Source: Pontederia crassipes (lineage: Eukaryota > Streptophyta > Magnoliopsida > Commelinales > Pontederiaceae). Taken from it: a DNA stretch of 64,000 nt. A program made the position numbers and the translations under genes. Below, piece after piece: positions 14,332 to 26,128 of the stretch. The stretch spans positions 46,010,991-46,074,990 of the forward strand of contig CM060195.1 of NCBI GenBank assembly GCA_030549335.1, written 5' to 3'. The notes below the pieces were generated by a model. The model was not told the origin of the DNA and searched no databases. It saw only the letters and a program-made list of their open reading frames with translations. The stretch's first letter is position 1. Each line of letters starts with the position of its first letter.

Positions 14332-14565
14332 TGTCAAAATGGAGCTCCGATGGTTGCTGGAGGTAGATGGTCAGGAAGTGGACGGAAGGAAAGAAGTAGA
14401 GAAAGAAAAAAGGAAAAAGCAGAGGAAGAAGAAGAAAAAGAAAAGCTGTCGTGATTTAGTTCAATTGAAAAATTATTAAAGCAGACTCTTTTTATAGTTA
14501 AACTAAACTGATACGAAAGCAATAAACTGTATCCCTGGACACATCGTTCCGAAGGAACTTCAACA
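14332..14565 (-). repeat. Upstream LTR of element 2
   Basis: Minus strand TGTTGAAG...TTTTGACA, with a TATA word CTATAAAAAG at 14497-14488, which would place the RNA start in this LTR. The primer binding site follows at 14331. Confidence 0.85.
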
Positions 14566-14570
14566 TTACA

Positions 14571-15876
14571 ACCTTGATCTTTTCTCACTATTCTTTGCAA
14601 CGACTTCTTTGCGCGTTGCAACTTTTTCCACTTTCCAGTCAGCGAAGAAACTCGCGCCATCAATCAAAGTGTTCCCGTATTGAGTTTGCAGTTGCAGGCT
14701 GCGACTTGGATTCTGCCTGCCTTCAGTTGGCTCGCAGATCCATGCAAACTTAGAAACACTTCTTGATAGTGTTCGCCGAAATGGTTGTTGACTTGTCAAC
14801 ACAAACAAAAATGATGTAAAAGAATGATGATTTAAAATTGGTTCAAGATCTCGAGATGAATGCCCCAAGTTGGAAAACGGAATCAACCTTGCACAGCTTG
14901 ATACCAAAAAAGAGAGCTGATGATTTCATGGCAGGTTACGATGGAAATTGGAAACAGAAGGAAGAGCGGAGCAGGAGATGAGAACAGAATGTAAACTGTA
15001 CGCGGCTTTGTTGTTGGAATTCTGAAAAATAGACTGATAAATGCGGTTCCTCCATGATCGAGTATATTTTTGAAGGACGGTGAAGGCATTACAATCAATC
15101 GTCACAAGCATATTTCTTTCATGGAAGGAATTCTGGACTGAACCCTAAACAAAAAACACTAATGTACTTTCTCTGCACATCAGTATAAAACAACAGCAGC
15201 CAAGTCATGGTACCTCCTATGAAAATTAAAACTGAAGTTTCAAACATGAAGCTTGCAAGGCAATGTCATGCCACCTATCTAAATCTAGTACGAATCAGTC
15301 ACCACATTACGTCTTTTTCCTGCACAATCATAAATCAGATAAATTCATACCGGATCCTCATCAAGGAAAGAAAAGAAAGACTAATTCATAACCATATCGG
15401 ATGCCATGCATGAGCATCAGAATGTGTGAAAGAGCGATTACACTTTCACTTTGTATCAGTAGCACAACTCAGAAGGAAAGATTCAAAATTTATTACCAAA
15501 AAGTACGATACCCAATGTATTTTTCTCTACTTGTGACATCATCAAAAAATTCAGAAGACAACCACATGTACCAAAAATGAAAAATACAAATAAAATAGTA
15601 TTAGGTGAATGGTGCACTGAGAAGGCAGCAAGACACTCGACCAGGGTGATACAGCAGGCCCTCAATTTATGTAAGCTGCCAGATCTTGCAGAATTCACTT
15701 CATATTATTGTATTAATTTAATATACTAACTACTGCAGCATTATCTACACAAGTAGGAGACAACAGAGTATGACTCATTTCTTTGTTACAAGTTCCATTT
15801 TTATCCAATTATGAATCAAAGAATATTTCCTTGTACACACCCAAGTATATGTAATAGATGAAATTGAACGTTGAGA
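14571..15876. other. Region between element 2 and the U-box gene, no gene recognised
   Basis: The first 340 bases hold an open minus-strand frame (14566-14907) with gene-like composition but no family I can name. The part next to 15876 is the probable 3' untranslated region of the U-box gene. Confidence 0.45.
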
Positions 15877-18090
15877 CTATAGGACTGGTACCATAGGCAC
15901 TGCAACAGAGACATCACCGCTGTGGAAACTTGAATTTCTCATTGAGCCAGTCCTCGTTAGCGTATCCATGGCCCAAGCATTGCCAAAAGTTGAAGCAGTT
16001 GTTGAATCACATCTCTGGCATATCCTGGCAAGCTGTGCAGCCTTTCTTCTGGCCCTTTTTGTCCCTGTGAACAAGATGGATTGAATCAACCCACCTAATG
16101 TAGGCATCCTTGCCACCTTCCTTGTCAACTCTACGCCTCCACGTCTACAAATCTCCTGCAAAGCAGCAACAGCATTCTCCTTTCCCTTTGGCGTTCCTCT
16201 TCGCATCAGCCCTATCAGATTTGTTATCACAGTATCTTCACTTCCAACAGCTAGTGCAACAGTTTGATGTTTTACAAGCAATGCTAAAGCACCTGCAGCC
16301 TCTTCAGAAAGACGTTCATTTCTCAAAGATCCCACTAAAGCTGAAACTGCACCTAAATCCAACATGCGCATCCAGCTCTCAGGGTGAGTTGAGAGATTGA
16401 AAAGTGCCATGACTGCATCTTTCTTCCCTCTCGGGTCCCCCTGCATCAACAGAGTTGACAAGGCCTCAACTGCACCAGGCTCATTCACTATCCTTGTCTT
16501 GTAGTCATGGACAGCAGACAAGCTAAATAACGTGGCTGCTGCATTTTCTCGAGTTTCCATTGTTCGCCCATGCTTCAGAACGTTAACAATCAACCTCAAG
16601 CATCCCTCTTCCTCCATGATCCGATTTTTGTTACAGTCATGAATTGACAAATTTAGTATAGCAGTTACAGCATTTTCTTGAGCAACTGAATCTGATGAAT
16701 CAAAGAGACGGCAAAGAAGAGGAATGGCACCCAACTCAGCAATAAAAGCACGGTTATTTTTCCCAGTCTTTGCTAACAACCGAAGCTCACGAGCGGCAGT
16801 GGTCTTTGCAACCTCTGTGCCCAATCTTAGCTGCTGCACTAAAATTCTAGCTGTAGCCATATTTGCTGCAACAGCTGCCTTACTGGCACAGGCTGCTGCA
16901 ATAGTCTCCACTGAAGAATCAGCGCCGTCAGGAGCTTCAAAGGGAATTCCATAAGCTGCACACCACTGTGAAATCAAGTTGCGAAGAGCCATATTTGGCA
17001 CAAGTTTCTTATTCTTCAGCATCTGTCCCGAGTTCGGGCAAGTGTTGTGACCTTCCTCGAACCACTGTGTGATGGAAGCGCGATCATAGGTCTGCCCAGT
17101 AGACACAAGCACTGGGTCCATCATCAGATCCAGTGAAATTGGGCAGCAGAAGTCTTTAGGGACGGAAAATGATGAATCGCTTCCCTGGCTTAGCAACCTC
17201 TTTCTCAGTTTCTTCGACTCATCACCAGTGAAGCTAATCCCTCTATCAAAGTTTACTTCGTCAAAACCAAAGAGCAAATATTTCGAATACCTGGTGAGCG
17301 CGATCACTCCACCCAGAACCGATGGATCAGCGTCCTCGTCCTGATTTAGAATCTGCTCCTCCAGGAACTCGATCTCGGTGCAGCATGAGCGGGCGTCCCG
17401 GATGCCAAGCCGGTCAAAGAAGACGTCCTGCAGTTCGACAGTATCAGGGGCTGACCCTTTCTCGAATGAGGCCAGAAAAGAGAACATCTTGCGGCGAAGT
17501 TCTTCGTCCTTGGGATCGATGTAGAGCTTGGACCGCCTGCACTGCCGTCGTAGGAGCTCCATCTGCTCACGGACGTCGGAGTCCAGCCAGAGATGTCCGA
17601 GCGGGAGGACGTCGAGCAACGTCCCGAACTCCTGCGACAGGTCGTGAAAGTTGCCAGAGATGTGGGGATTCCTCAGCAAAAGCCACAGCTTGCTCGACTG
17701 CGAGCAGTACTCGAGCAAGATCTTAGCCCGATAGATCAAAATATAAAACTCCCTGAAGCAGATCGTTGCGGAAGACGGGAATCGGGGGCCGAGAAAATAC
17801 AACGACGCGGAGGACTCGAGGGATTCGAAGAGGGCCGAAAGGACCTTCAGCTTGCGGACGAGAGATTTGGTGTTCGCTCGCTGGAACTGGGAAGAAGAAA
17901 CGGCGGCAGGGGCAGAGATGACATCTGCGACGAGAGCAGAGAGGGTAGCGACCAGGACAGTGCCGGAGAGATCGGTGGGGGAGACGAAGGCCCCGGCAAG
18001 AGGAGGCTTCCGGCGGCGGTGAGAAAGGAATGAGAAGACGGAAGAGGAAGAATAGGAGGTGGTGGTGGTGGTGGTGGTGGTGGTGGTCAT
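15877..18090 (-). CDS. PUB17: U-box/ARM-repeat E3 ubiquitin ligase, PUB17 (ACRE276) type
   Basis: E3 ligase that takes ubiquitin from an E2 through its U-box and binds targets through ARM repeats. PUB17 and tobacco ACRE276 are known as positive regulators of cell death and defence. The 737-residue product is close to Arabidopsis PUB17 in length. Layout: a low-complexity start with ten Thr, a plant U-box N-terminal domain at about 35-290, the U-box at about 311-384 (PKDFCCPISLDLMMDPV, then TGQTYDRASI and the CPNSGQ turn), then ARM repeats from about 430 to 700 with the LLCRLFDSSD, AVTAILNLSIHD and ENAAATLFSLS signatures. The gene is intronless and the frame intact. The first ATG is chosen because the U-box N-terminal domain follows within about 30 residues. 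Orthology to PUB17 rather than PUB16 is inferred from overall layout. Confidence 0.93.
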   Translation of the reverse strand: MTTTTTTTTTTSYSSSSVFSFLSHRRRKPPLAGAFVSPTDLSGTVLVATLSALVADVISAPAAVSSSQFQRANTKSLVRKLKVLSALFESLESSASLYFLGPRFPSSATICFREFYILIYRAKILLEYCSQSSKLWLLLRNPHISGNFHDLSQEFGTLLDVLPLGHLWLDSDVREQMELLRRQCRRSKLYIDPKDEELRRKMFSFLASFEKGSAPDTVELQDVFFDRLGIRDARSCCTEIEFLEEQILNQDEDADPSVLGGVIALTRYSKYLLFGFDEVNFDRGISFTGDESKKLRKRLLSQGSDSSFSVPKDFCCPISLDLMMDPVLVSTGQTYDRASITQWFEEGHNTCPNSGQMLKNKKLVPNMALRNLISQWCAAYGIPFEAPDGADSSVETIAAACASKAAVAANMATARILVQQLRLGTEVAKTTAARELRLLAKTGKNNRAFIAELGAIPLLCRLFDSSDSVAQENAVTAILNLSIHDCNKNRIMEEEGCLRLIVNVLKHGRTMETRENAAATLFSLSAVHDYKTRIVNEPGAVEALSTLLMQGDPRGKKDAVMALFNLSTHPESWMRMLDLGAVSALVGSLRNERLSEEAAGALALLVKHQTVALAVGSEDTVITNLIGLMRRGTPKGKENAVAALQEICRRGGVELTRKVARMPTLGGLIQSILFTGTKRARRKAAQLARICQRCDSTTASTFGNAWAMDTLTRTGSMRNSSFHSGDVSVAVPMVPVL
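18058..18087 (-). repeat. (ACC)10 trinucleotide repeat coding for poly-Thr
   Basis: Ten consecutive ACC codons follow the start ATG of the U-box gene, a perfect coding microsatellite likely to vary in length. Confidence 0.9.
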
Positions 18091-20150
18091 CTGAACAGAG
18101 GTAGGGTTCCGGCGATCGCCGGTGACAGGATTCGAGGGTTCGGATTTGGGAACTGCTAAATCAATTTGACTTCAAAAAAGGTTGCCGACGAAACCGAAAT
18201 TTGAGCACTTCTACTACTTCTTAGAATGGGGCAACGTGCTCTGATTAAAAGACCCAAAGCGCGTTTTTGGGGCTCCGGAGTTTTCTGACGATGGCATCGC
18301 TCTGTGGATGACAGTTTCGGGGCAGACTTTTGCTCCAAATTACGGGATTGGTCTCGAATCGGGTAGGTGATAAGATAGGGGATATTTCTGGTATTTGACG
18401 TGATTTATTGCATTAAAATAAGCCGCGGTAATGATGGCTTCCACACGATATAGCCGGCGCCCGAATCGCCCGAAGGAAATAAGTCAACGGACGACATATC
18501 GGACAAGGACGAAATGTCCACAAGACGACACCGCTCCTTTCCCTCGAGACCCGAAATATCGAGCGTTATACGAAAATAATTAACAGAACACCAAAATTGA
18601 ACTCATCTCCTTTTGAAAAAAATTTAGGTGTTCCCTATCTCACCTTATTCTCTATAGTCTTTACCATCAGATCTTCATCCAATAGTGATAAACTATTTGA
18701 GAATGTAAATCTCATAGTGTAAAAGATAAGGAACAATGTGAGGTATGGAACATCAAAATTGAACACATCTCTTTTAAACTATTACGACTTTTGGAAACAA
18801 AGGTCAAAGTAGAGATCACGAGTTCGAATTTCACCGGCGAGACGTGTGTACCTTTTATTTTCGGTCTTTAATTTTCTTGCACTAGGTCTATGGACCTCCC
18901 TATGTATCGAAAAAAAATTATCACGATTTTTCATATTTAATTTCGAACTACGAACTTATGTTTTTTATATCTTTAGTAACTTTTTCACTTTAATCCATTC
19001 GATCAATTCTCTTACATTTTTTGTTACATTTACTTTTTTATTTATGAAAATTAAATTACCTCTCATCATATAATATATCAAATAAATAAAAAAATTCAAC
19101 TATCGATAGTCAAATATTAATATCTTCGCTTCTTCACCGGTAGTCGAACACTTTTTCTTTTTTTATATTTATTATTTGATGTATTATGTGACGAAAGATA
19201 ATCTAGTCTTTGCACCTCGAAACAATCATTTTTCTATGTATGTGCACCTCGAAACATTAATTATGAAAATAATGAAAAATTAAGAACAAATGAGCTCTTG
19301 CTCCATCTAAGAATGAAATAGTTCATATTTTGTTCTTACGCTAGGAACATTTTTAGAGCAACTCATCTTGTTCTTGGGAGATGCCAAATAGCTTCTTAAA
19401 GTGTCTAACCAAAACTCTATCCCATAGTATAGATGTGGTTGTCTTACATGAATTAAATTGTGTCATTATGTATCAACAAGATATACAGAAGTCAATAAGA
19501 GAAGATGAAAAGGAGTTTGATTTTGGAGGTGTGATCGAAACTTTGACTTCTAAAAACTAATCACCAAAATCCTATTGACCCTGGATTCATAGTGAAAGAT
19601 TAGTAGACATTAGAATTCCATATAATACATTAAAAAATATTATTGGCAATTTTAGATCCGCACATGCAAGAAGAGTAAAGTGGACATGTGGATGGATCAA
19701 AATACAAAAGGTAGTCTTTACGTAACCACAAATGAATGAACATCCATAAGTAAATCCAAATCTTGAGCGATGCAAAATTGTAGTTTGTCTAGTAAGGTGA
19801 TTCGAAATTTTATGGTGTGTTTAGTTGGTGGCACAAAGAACTACGAGCTTATTGCTCAAGCTTTACTTGAGTATTCATCACTCCCCCATGTTACAAAGAA
19901 GTCAAAGTTGTGGATTGTTACATTCATAGCACAACTGTTACCAAGACTCTTCATGTCTCGTTACGAACTCATCACAGATATTATAGTGAAGGAAACAAAA
20001 AAAAAGAAATAAATGAAGTAACGGATCGTGACAACTCTATAACAGTCGTTACATCTATATATTTTGAAGATTGGAAGGAAAGAGCTTAATTCACTTGTTG
20101 TTGCAAGGGCGTTACGGGCCATGATTTCTCATGCCGACTCCAAATCACAC
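18091..20150. other. Promoter/leader of the U-box gene and unassigned intergenic sequence
   Basis: The first 250-300 bases are the probable leader and promoter of the U-box gene. Beyond that the sequence is AT-rich; the frame at 19770-20012 matches no family I know. Confidence 0.4.
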
Positions 20151-20159
20151 CTTGAATTA

Positions 20160-20640
20160 GTCATTACCAGGAGGTCAATGGGTTATTATTGCGCAAGATT
20201 TTGATATTCAAAAATCTTTTTTAAAGAAATTTAAGTGCAACAAGATTCTAAAATATTACTATATGACCTAAGGTTATTTAAAATCATATTTACTCAGAAT
20301 TTGAGATGTTTTCGGATGGTTTCCAAGCCAAATAGAAATCCAATCCGAATTTACTTATCTTGATACGAAAGGATTCCTAATCAAATCCCTTGGGGCACTT
20401 GAGGATTATAAATAGAAGACTTTATAGTAGAAAATGCGGTGCTTAAGACATGAGACTCGCGCATTACTGCTAAAGACGAATTTTGAAGTTTGTAGAGAAT
20501 TGTTCAAAGAAACTGTATAACAATTCAACTTTGTATTATGTGGCAATCCATATATCATCTAAAAGCAACGAATTCTATCTTCTATTCATTGTTCGGATGC
20601 TTTTTTATTCATAATTCATTAGTTCTATCTTCTATGTAAT
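20160..20640 (+). mobile_element. Possible solo LTR or LTR remnant
   Basis: A stretch with a good TATA word (TATAAATAG, about 20417), an upstream half rich in short repeats such as ATTCCTAATC, and a downstream half resembling an R/U5 region. No second copy, primer site or target duplication was found, so limits and class are uncertain. Confidence 0.25.
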
Positions 20641-21186
20641 AAAAAATTTTATTCCTTTTGAAAAATTGTATGAACTATTAATTATATTTGAATTAATGTA
20701 GTTTTTTTATTATGATCATTGTGTTTAATTTTTTTTTACTAAAATTACTATATTCTGATATGAGACTAGAAATCATGTATGAGGTAATTAGTTTTAGGCT
20801 TTGATAATTTTCAATGAATTGATTCTTAACTGTGAAGTTGAAGTTATCATAATATGAATCTAGCAACTCAACATTTGTGTTAGATTTAGTGTGGTCTACC
20901 AATTTATACTCAAAGTAAGATGATTGTTAGTTTAGAATGTACAACTTAATACATCGTGACATATTATTTAATTTAAGATTAACTCGATGTTTGTAATCTT
21001 AAGTTCTGCAATAGTTAAGATAGTTTGACTAATGGTCATTAATTTAAGTAATCATATTTCATCTTAAGAACGAAACTTGATTATCATTGGTATAATTCAA
21101 TAATCATCGTTCATGCTAATTAATCATTATATTTGATCATCCATAATTTTAAATCTCAAACATCATCTTTTTTTTGTCATTTAATT

Positions 21187-21754
21187 TAGGGGTGAAAGTA
21201 GTTCGGGTTGGTTCGGGTTTTCGATTTAAAAAAACCAACCGCTATTTTTTGGATCGGTTTTTAAAATTAGAAAAACCACCCTAAAACCATTTTGAAAAAA
21301 TAAAAACCACCCTTTAGCGGTTCGGATGGTTTTTTCGGAGCCCTGTTTTTATATAATTATATTTTAAAAATATATTTAATAACTTAAAATTAATATAAAA
21401 ATATTTAATTTTATATTAAATATAAAATATACTGCTAAAATTTTAAAATTATTAATTTTGAGTTTGATAATGTGATAGAAAAGTATGAAATTTTATACAA
21501 AAAATGTTATATCTATAATAAAAGAATTAATAACATATGTATTAATTATATAAATAAAAAATTATAAATAAAAAATTGGGCTCCACGGGGCCCTACGATT
21601 TTTTCGGGTGGGGCCCTAATTTTAGCGGGTGAATTTTAATTTATTGAAAACCGCCCTAAATCATATACAGACTCCTAATTTTTTTATTTTTTCGGTTCAG
21701 TTTTTTTGGGTCGGATAGATTTTTTGGGTTGATCGAATTTTTCTTACGCCCCTA
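21187..21754. mobile_element. hAT-like MITE with 8-bp target duplication
   Basis: Ends TAGGGGTGAAAG (left) and TAGGGGCGTAAG (right, inverted) are flanked by identical 8-bp repeats ATTTAATT (21179-21186 and 21755-21762). Subterminal regions carry GGTTCGGGTT and AACCGCCC motifs typical of a widespread plant hAT MITE group. The 568-bp interior is AT-rich and non-coding. Confidence 0.85.
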
Positions 21755-21762
21755 ATTTAATT

Positions 21763-24700
21763 TATGCATTTTAAATTTATGATAAATTAGATTTAAATAA
21801 TTTTTCGCGGTGCATCCATTTTAAAAAAACTTCTGAAAATTGATGGGAGGTAAATAGGTCATGTTGAAATTTTGAGAAAAAGTGAAAAATAATGTGTTGT
21901 TTAGTGAGAAAAACGGAACTAACCTTTTTTCATTTCTTAATGTATGATTATATTAATTATTCCATCAAAGATCTAAGTTTGGTTGATCGTGATTATATGT
22001 TATATGCATGAAAAAGCTATCCATTCATACAAATATTTAGTCCTAATAAATCTATGTAAGTTGGAATTGCATCTTCAAATTTTTTGGGTTCTTTACCTTT
22101 AAACTCAAGATAATCTGCCTATGGTCAAGTTAGGCATTGGCTATGCCTGTGCAAATGTGCAGGTGAGGATTAGGTAGAGTTAAGAGAGATGGTGGAGGTG
22201 ATGGTGTTTCGAGCCAAATCACATTGGGTTGTACGGTCGCTTTGTGACGGCTGGATTGCATGAGTTGGATTCGGAAGTGGATCGGTTAGGTTTCGTATCT
22301 CCACGACAATATCTTTGTTATTTTTCAGATGGAGTATGTTCTTCGTTTCTCTGTGGCCCCTCACTTGTTCTCCAACAATCCAAAGTGTGCACGTTGCCAT
22401 GTCTCAAAATAATTAGCATATCAAAAAAAATATTAAAAACTTATCTCGGCCGCCCTCGAATGATATTTCAATAAGGCAAGGCACTCCGAGATAAATTTGC
22501 TTTTTTTAAGACATATTCTTATTAAGAGTGTTCTGGTAGTCTCACATCCGAGGGAGAAGAGAAGAGAAGACAATGGTGGTTTTCATTTCCACCGTTGATT
22601 TTTAATCAACGGTCAATGTTGAGACGTTGCACGGCGTTTCACGAAATGAGTGTTACACGTCTATTATATAATAAACAATGTTACTTAGGCTACTAATATG
22701 CTTCATATTATTTATTACTGCAACAGTTTAATATTTTTTGTTAAGATAATAACGTAGACCAACGTCAGTTCCACCAAAATTCGATGAGACATGCCCAACG
22801 AGAACAAATATGCAATCTGCACAAAAATTATGCATATTAAGGGAGTTTAATGTTTGGCTCGTATAAATATTGGATTTGAGTGAACTAACCATTTGGATTT
22901 TGATTTCTAAAATTTTTAATTTGCTTAAAACTTGTCTAACTCATTTTTTTGGAATGTCAAATTAGTTAGACGCTAATACCTAATATATGTTTATTAGAAT
23001 TTGACAATAAAATATCTATTTCGCATCACAAATCAATAAAAATCAACTTACAACCCAATATTGGGGGCAACTTAGAAAATAAGAGAATCCCGTGAGTGAG
23101 TGCTCATCACGACAATTATAAAAAAAAATCTTTTTAAGGGCTCATTATGCATTTTTAGTGGTTCATAATAATTGAGACTTTCCCGATTGCTAACCAAATA
23201 CCATGACCCATAAAAAAAGACTCTCAATTAATAAACGAATCTAATTCTTTTTTTACTAGTAGCTTTTTTTCTTGATTATTACAATGAAATAATAAATTGT
23301 TGATTACTTCAAGGAGCATTGTCAAACAGTCAAAGTGAAAGTTACTGATCATTGAATCCCCAAAAAGTGAAAGTTATTTGATCACACAATTGATGAAATC
23401 ATGATGGAGATGAGAAAAAAACGTAGAACTTTTTTTTTTTTTTGCACATCTAATTTTATTGGAGTAAATTACACACTAAAAGAAAAATATCACTCCAATG
23501 TATCAACAATTATTATCCCCATATTGAGCCTTTTGCTGAGTAAAATGTTATGTCTATCGATGTTATTGAAAATAATATAAGTATATCACGTTAACAAAAA
23601 TTAAAAAATGATAAATGCTATAATATATTAGTAATATAATAAAAGTTGAGGAAACTCTTACTAGGGACGTTTTTTTTCTACCTGACATATTGAAAGTTGT
23701 ACACTTTTCTTTTTCTTTACATGAAATATATTACTATTATTATGCTGACCGGAGAGTCCTGATCACATAATTAATGCTCGAATTGATCATACGACCACAG
23801 TTTGGCCTCAAATCAGGGGCTGCCAACTGCCCAACTAGTTTTGTCTGACCTGCATCATGATTCATGTCCTCAAACAAGTCGCCCTGGGTTCAATTCAATA
23901 TTTAGAAAATTCATGGAAAGACTTGGACATTTAATTTTCTGTGCCCATTATTTTTCTGTTTTTCCAAAAAGTCATCAATGAGTGGTTGAGCAAACCAAAT
24001 GATCCAAAATTCAAATCAAATCTTCCTTCTGTGGGCGTACTAAACATTTTAGTGACCGGTTCAATGTTCTTTTCCTCTGATTCTCAAATTGAAGGCCAAC
24101 TACAGCAATTCCTCTTGCAGGTATCTGAATAACAAACAATTGGATACTTCAATCTGATAACAAATTAGGATCTCGGATGAAAGAAGGCACGGAATTAATA
24201 GCTCTCAGTTAGATTTTCTAATAACAAGATTGATGATATCCAATTGTGAAAAGTTTTAATGTGGCCAGGTGAATAATTTTAGTACTAAAATGAATTGTGT
24301 GGTTGCATCCATGTCTGTCTGGAACCGTGTGGGAGTGGCAAAAAATGGTGCAGTGAATCAGCAAAGAAGTTTCTGATCTGTTGCTTCCAAACTCCTGATG
24401 TTAAGTGTTCCAACATATCAACAGGTGACAGATGACCAAATTAAGATCTGTCTTGTGAGAGAACTTGGGAAACAGATTTTGATTTTCTGCGTTCCAGACC
24501 ACATGCCCATCATCGAATTGGTGGTCTCCAGCATCATGGCTTCTGAGTGGTATCAAATATTTGCTTGTGTCTGTGGCAACACATTTTATGTCAATATCAT
24601 ACCTTTACAGCTCGCTACATGACCAATTGTAATGTTTTGTTGAAGAAAAAAAACTCATTTTATACGTATTTAGTTAAAGGATAAGTTTTCCACTAAATTT

Positions 24701-26128
24701 TGTTTCACCATTAATCCTTTTGTATAATGTTACCATAAATGGCATAAGTTTTTTTACCCTCAGTGAAGTTAGACATAAGTTACCTTCACTCGGGAAGAGT
24801 AACTTAAAATTAACAGGTTCATATTGAATGTTTTAATGGAAGCTCAATTTTAACTTCCATCATAACATGCAGTGAACAAAACTTCGCATGTTTCTGCCAT
24901 TGACCCATTTCATGTTCCCAACTAGATTTACCGGATCACTTAAAACATACTTGGGTTATTGGGCACTCCATATTTTGCACCAGCACAGTGAATTTAAGCA
25001 TTCAACAGAGTGGCCAAACTTTGGGAACTTCAATGAAGAGAAGGATCTGAGAAGAACATATTTACTTATTTAGCCTCTTTTATCATAGAAGACTGACTTG
25101 TCAAGATGTGCAACAATGATTCATGCACAGCAGATTATGGTTTCTGCAATGATTGACTACTTAATCCAATGCTGAACAGCATAACAGTCCATTGGAGAAA
25201 TTGAGTTTGATAAAGTTAACAAGCTGCAGGATAAAATGCTAAAACCAGAGAATACAGAACAGGAACTGAGAAATCCGAAAAGAATGTTGAAGTATCTTTT
25301 ATCAATAAGATTAATTCTATTGATGAATGATAATGTTAAAAAAATTTAAAGGAGAGTATGAATTTGGTGATGATTGTAGGACTGTGGTTGTTGGATACCT
25401 AACAGGAGCAAGTATGTTGCTGGACAAGAAAAGCTGGTGCTATTGTTTTATGCTGTCGTGTCACAAGAACAATCAGATGATTTCCCATAATGAAATATAG
25501 CCACTAATTAAGAATGTCGATACAGAATACAAGTCTATGCAATGGAACCGGATACCATGGTCAGTTGAAAGAGAATACATTCTGCAAGATGGAGAACAAG
25601 AACCATTAAGAAGTTTTTTATGCAAGTGTTATTGAAGAAGATAATTTATAGAAGGTTGATATGACTAAGAAATTAGATGAAATAGCTCCTTGCTAATGAC
25701 TTTTGCATCCAAGATGCTTGAAGTATTAGAATTAGAGAAACAATCGTATTTAACTGAAAAGAATGACAATTCTGTGACATTTTACAGTTCGATTCTGGGT
25801 GTAGCTTCCATGTAATGCAAGACATGAAATGCAAATTACATACCAAGTGCAAAATAAGTAGCTCGAACAAAAGTACAAGAAGTGAGAACTTTCAACATTA
25901 GTACAAGTAGGTAATAGTTCGAACAAAAGTTCAATTAGCTAGTGGTTCCAACAAAAGTACAAGTAGCTAGTAGTTCCAACAAAAGTACAGTAGTCAGGAG
26001 TAGTTCATCTTGCACATTACGTGCATACAAAAGTAGAAGCATGCAACAAAAGTACAGTAGATAAAGCCTGTAATGTGATATCAATAGCATGCATGAGTAG
26101 CTACTCAGTATCGTTAGAAGAAGCCTCA
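21763..26128. other. Intergenic sequence, no gene recognised
   Basis: Short frames only. Near 25380-25560 a few words (for example an Asp-Thr-Glu-Tyr-Lys-Ser-Met reading) recall Copia RNase H, but too little to call. The frame at 23941-24132 ends in residues loosely like a folylpolyglutamate synthase tail, also too weak. Confidence 0.4.

Larger units (their letters stand above)
12157..14565 (-). mobile_element. Non-autonomous Copia-like LTR retroelement 2, opposite orientation
   Basis: On the minus strand, LTRs at 14565-14332 and 12465-12157 start TGTTGAAGTTCC and end CCATTTTGACA. The primer site TGGTATCAGAGC lies at 14331-14320, directly after the upstream LTR, and a G-rich tract (AGCGAGGGGACG, 12477-12466) precedes the downstream LTR. 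The ~1.85-kb interior has no recognisable gag or pol. Its longest minus-strand frame (13530-14009) matches nothing I know. The LTR sequence differs from element 1, so these are two families, but interior style and primer are the same. The downstream LTR has about 50 extra bases near 12380-12430. Confidence 0.8.

Noticed and set aside
17322..18033. Plus-strand frames of 134 and 146 codons
   Set aside because: Antisense shadows of the U-box gene; Arg/Gly-rich composition with no domain.
18780..18850. tRNA-derived SINE-like word (GAGTTCGAATTTC)
   Set aside because: A box-B-like word alone; no box A at the proper distance, no tail and no target duplication.
23941..24132. Possible tail of a folylpolyglutamate synthase
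   Set aside because: Only a few residues around LVTGS agree, and no upstream part of the enzyme is present.
25380..25560. Possible Copia RNase H remnant (Asp-Thr-Glu-Tyr-Lys-Ser-Met)
   Set aside because: Only one short word fits; several stops and no other pol motif nearby.
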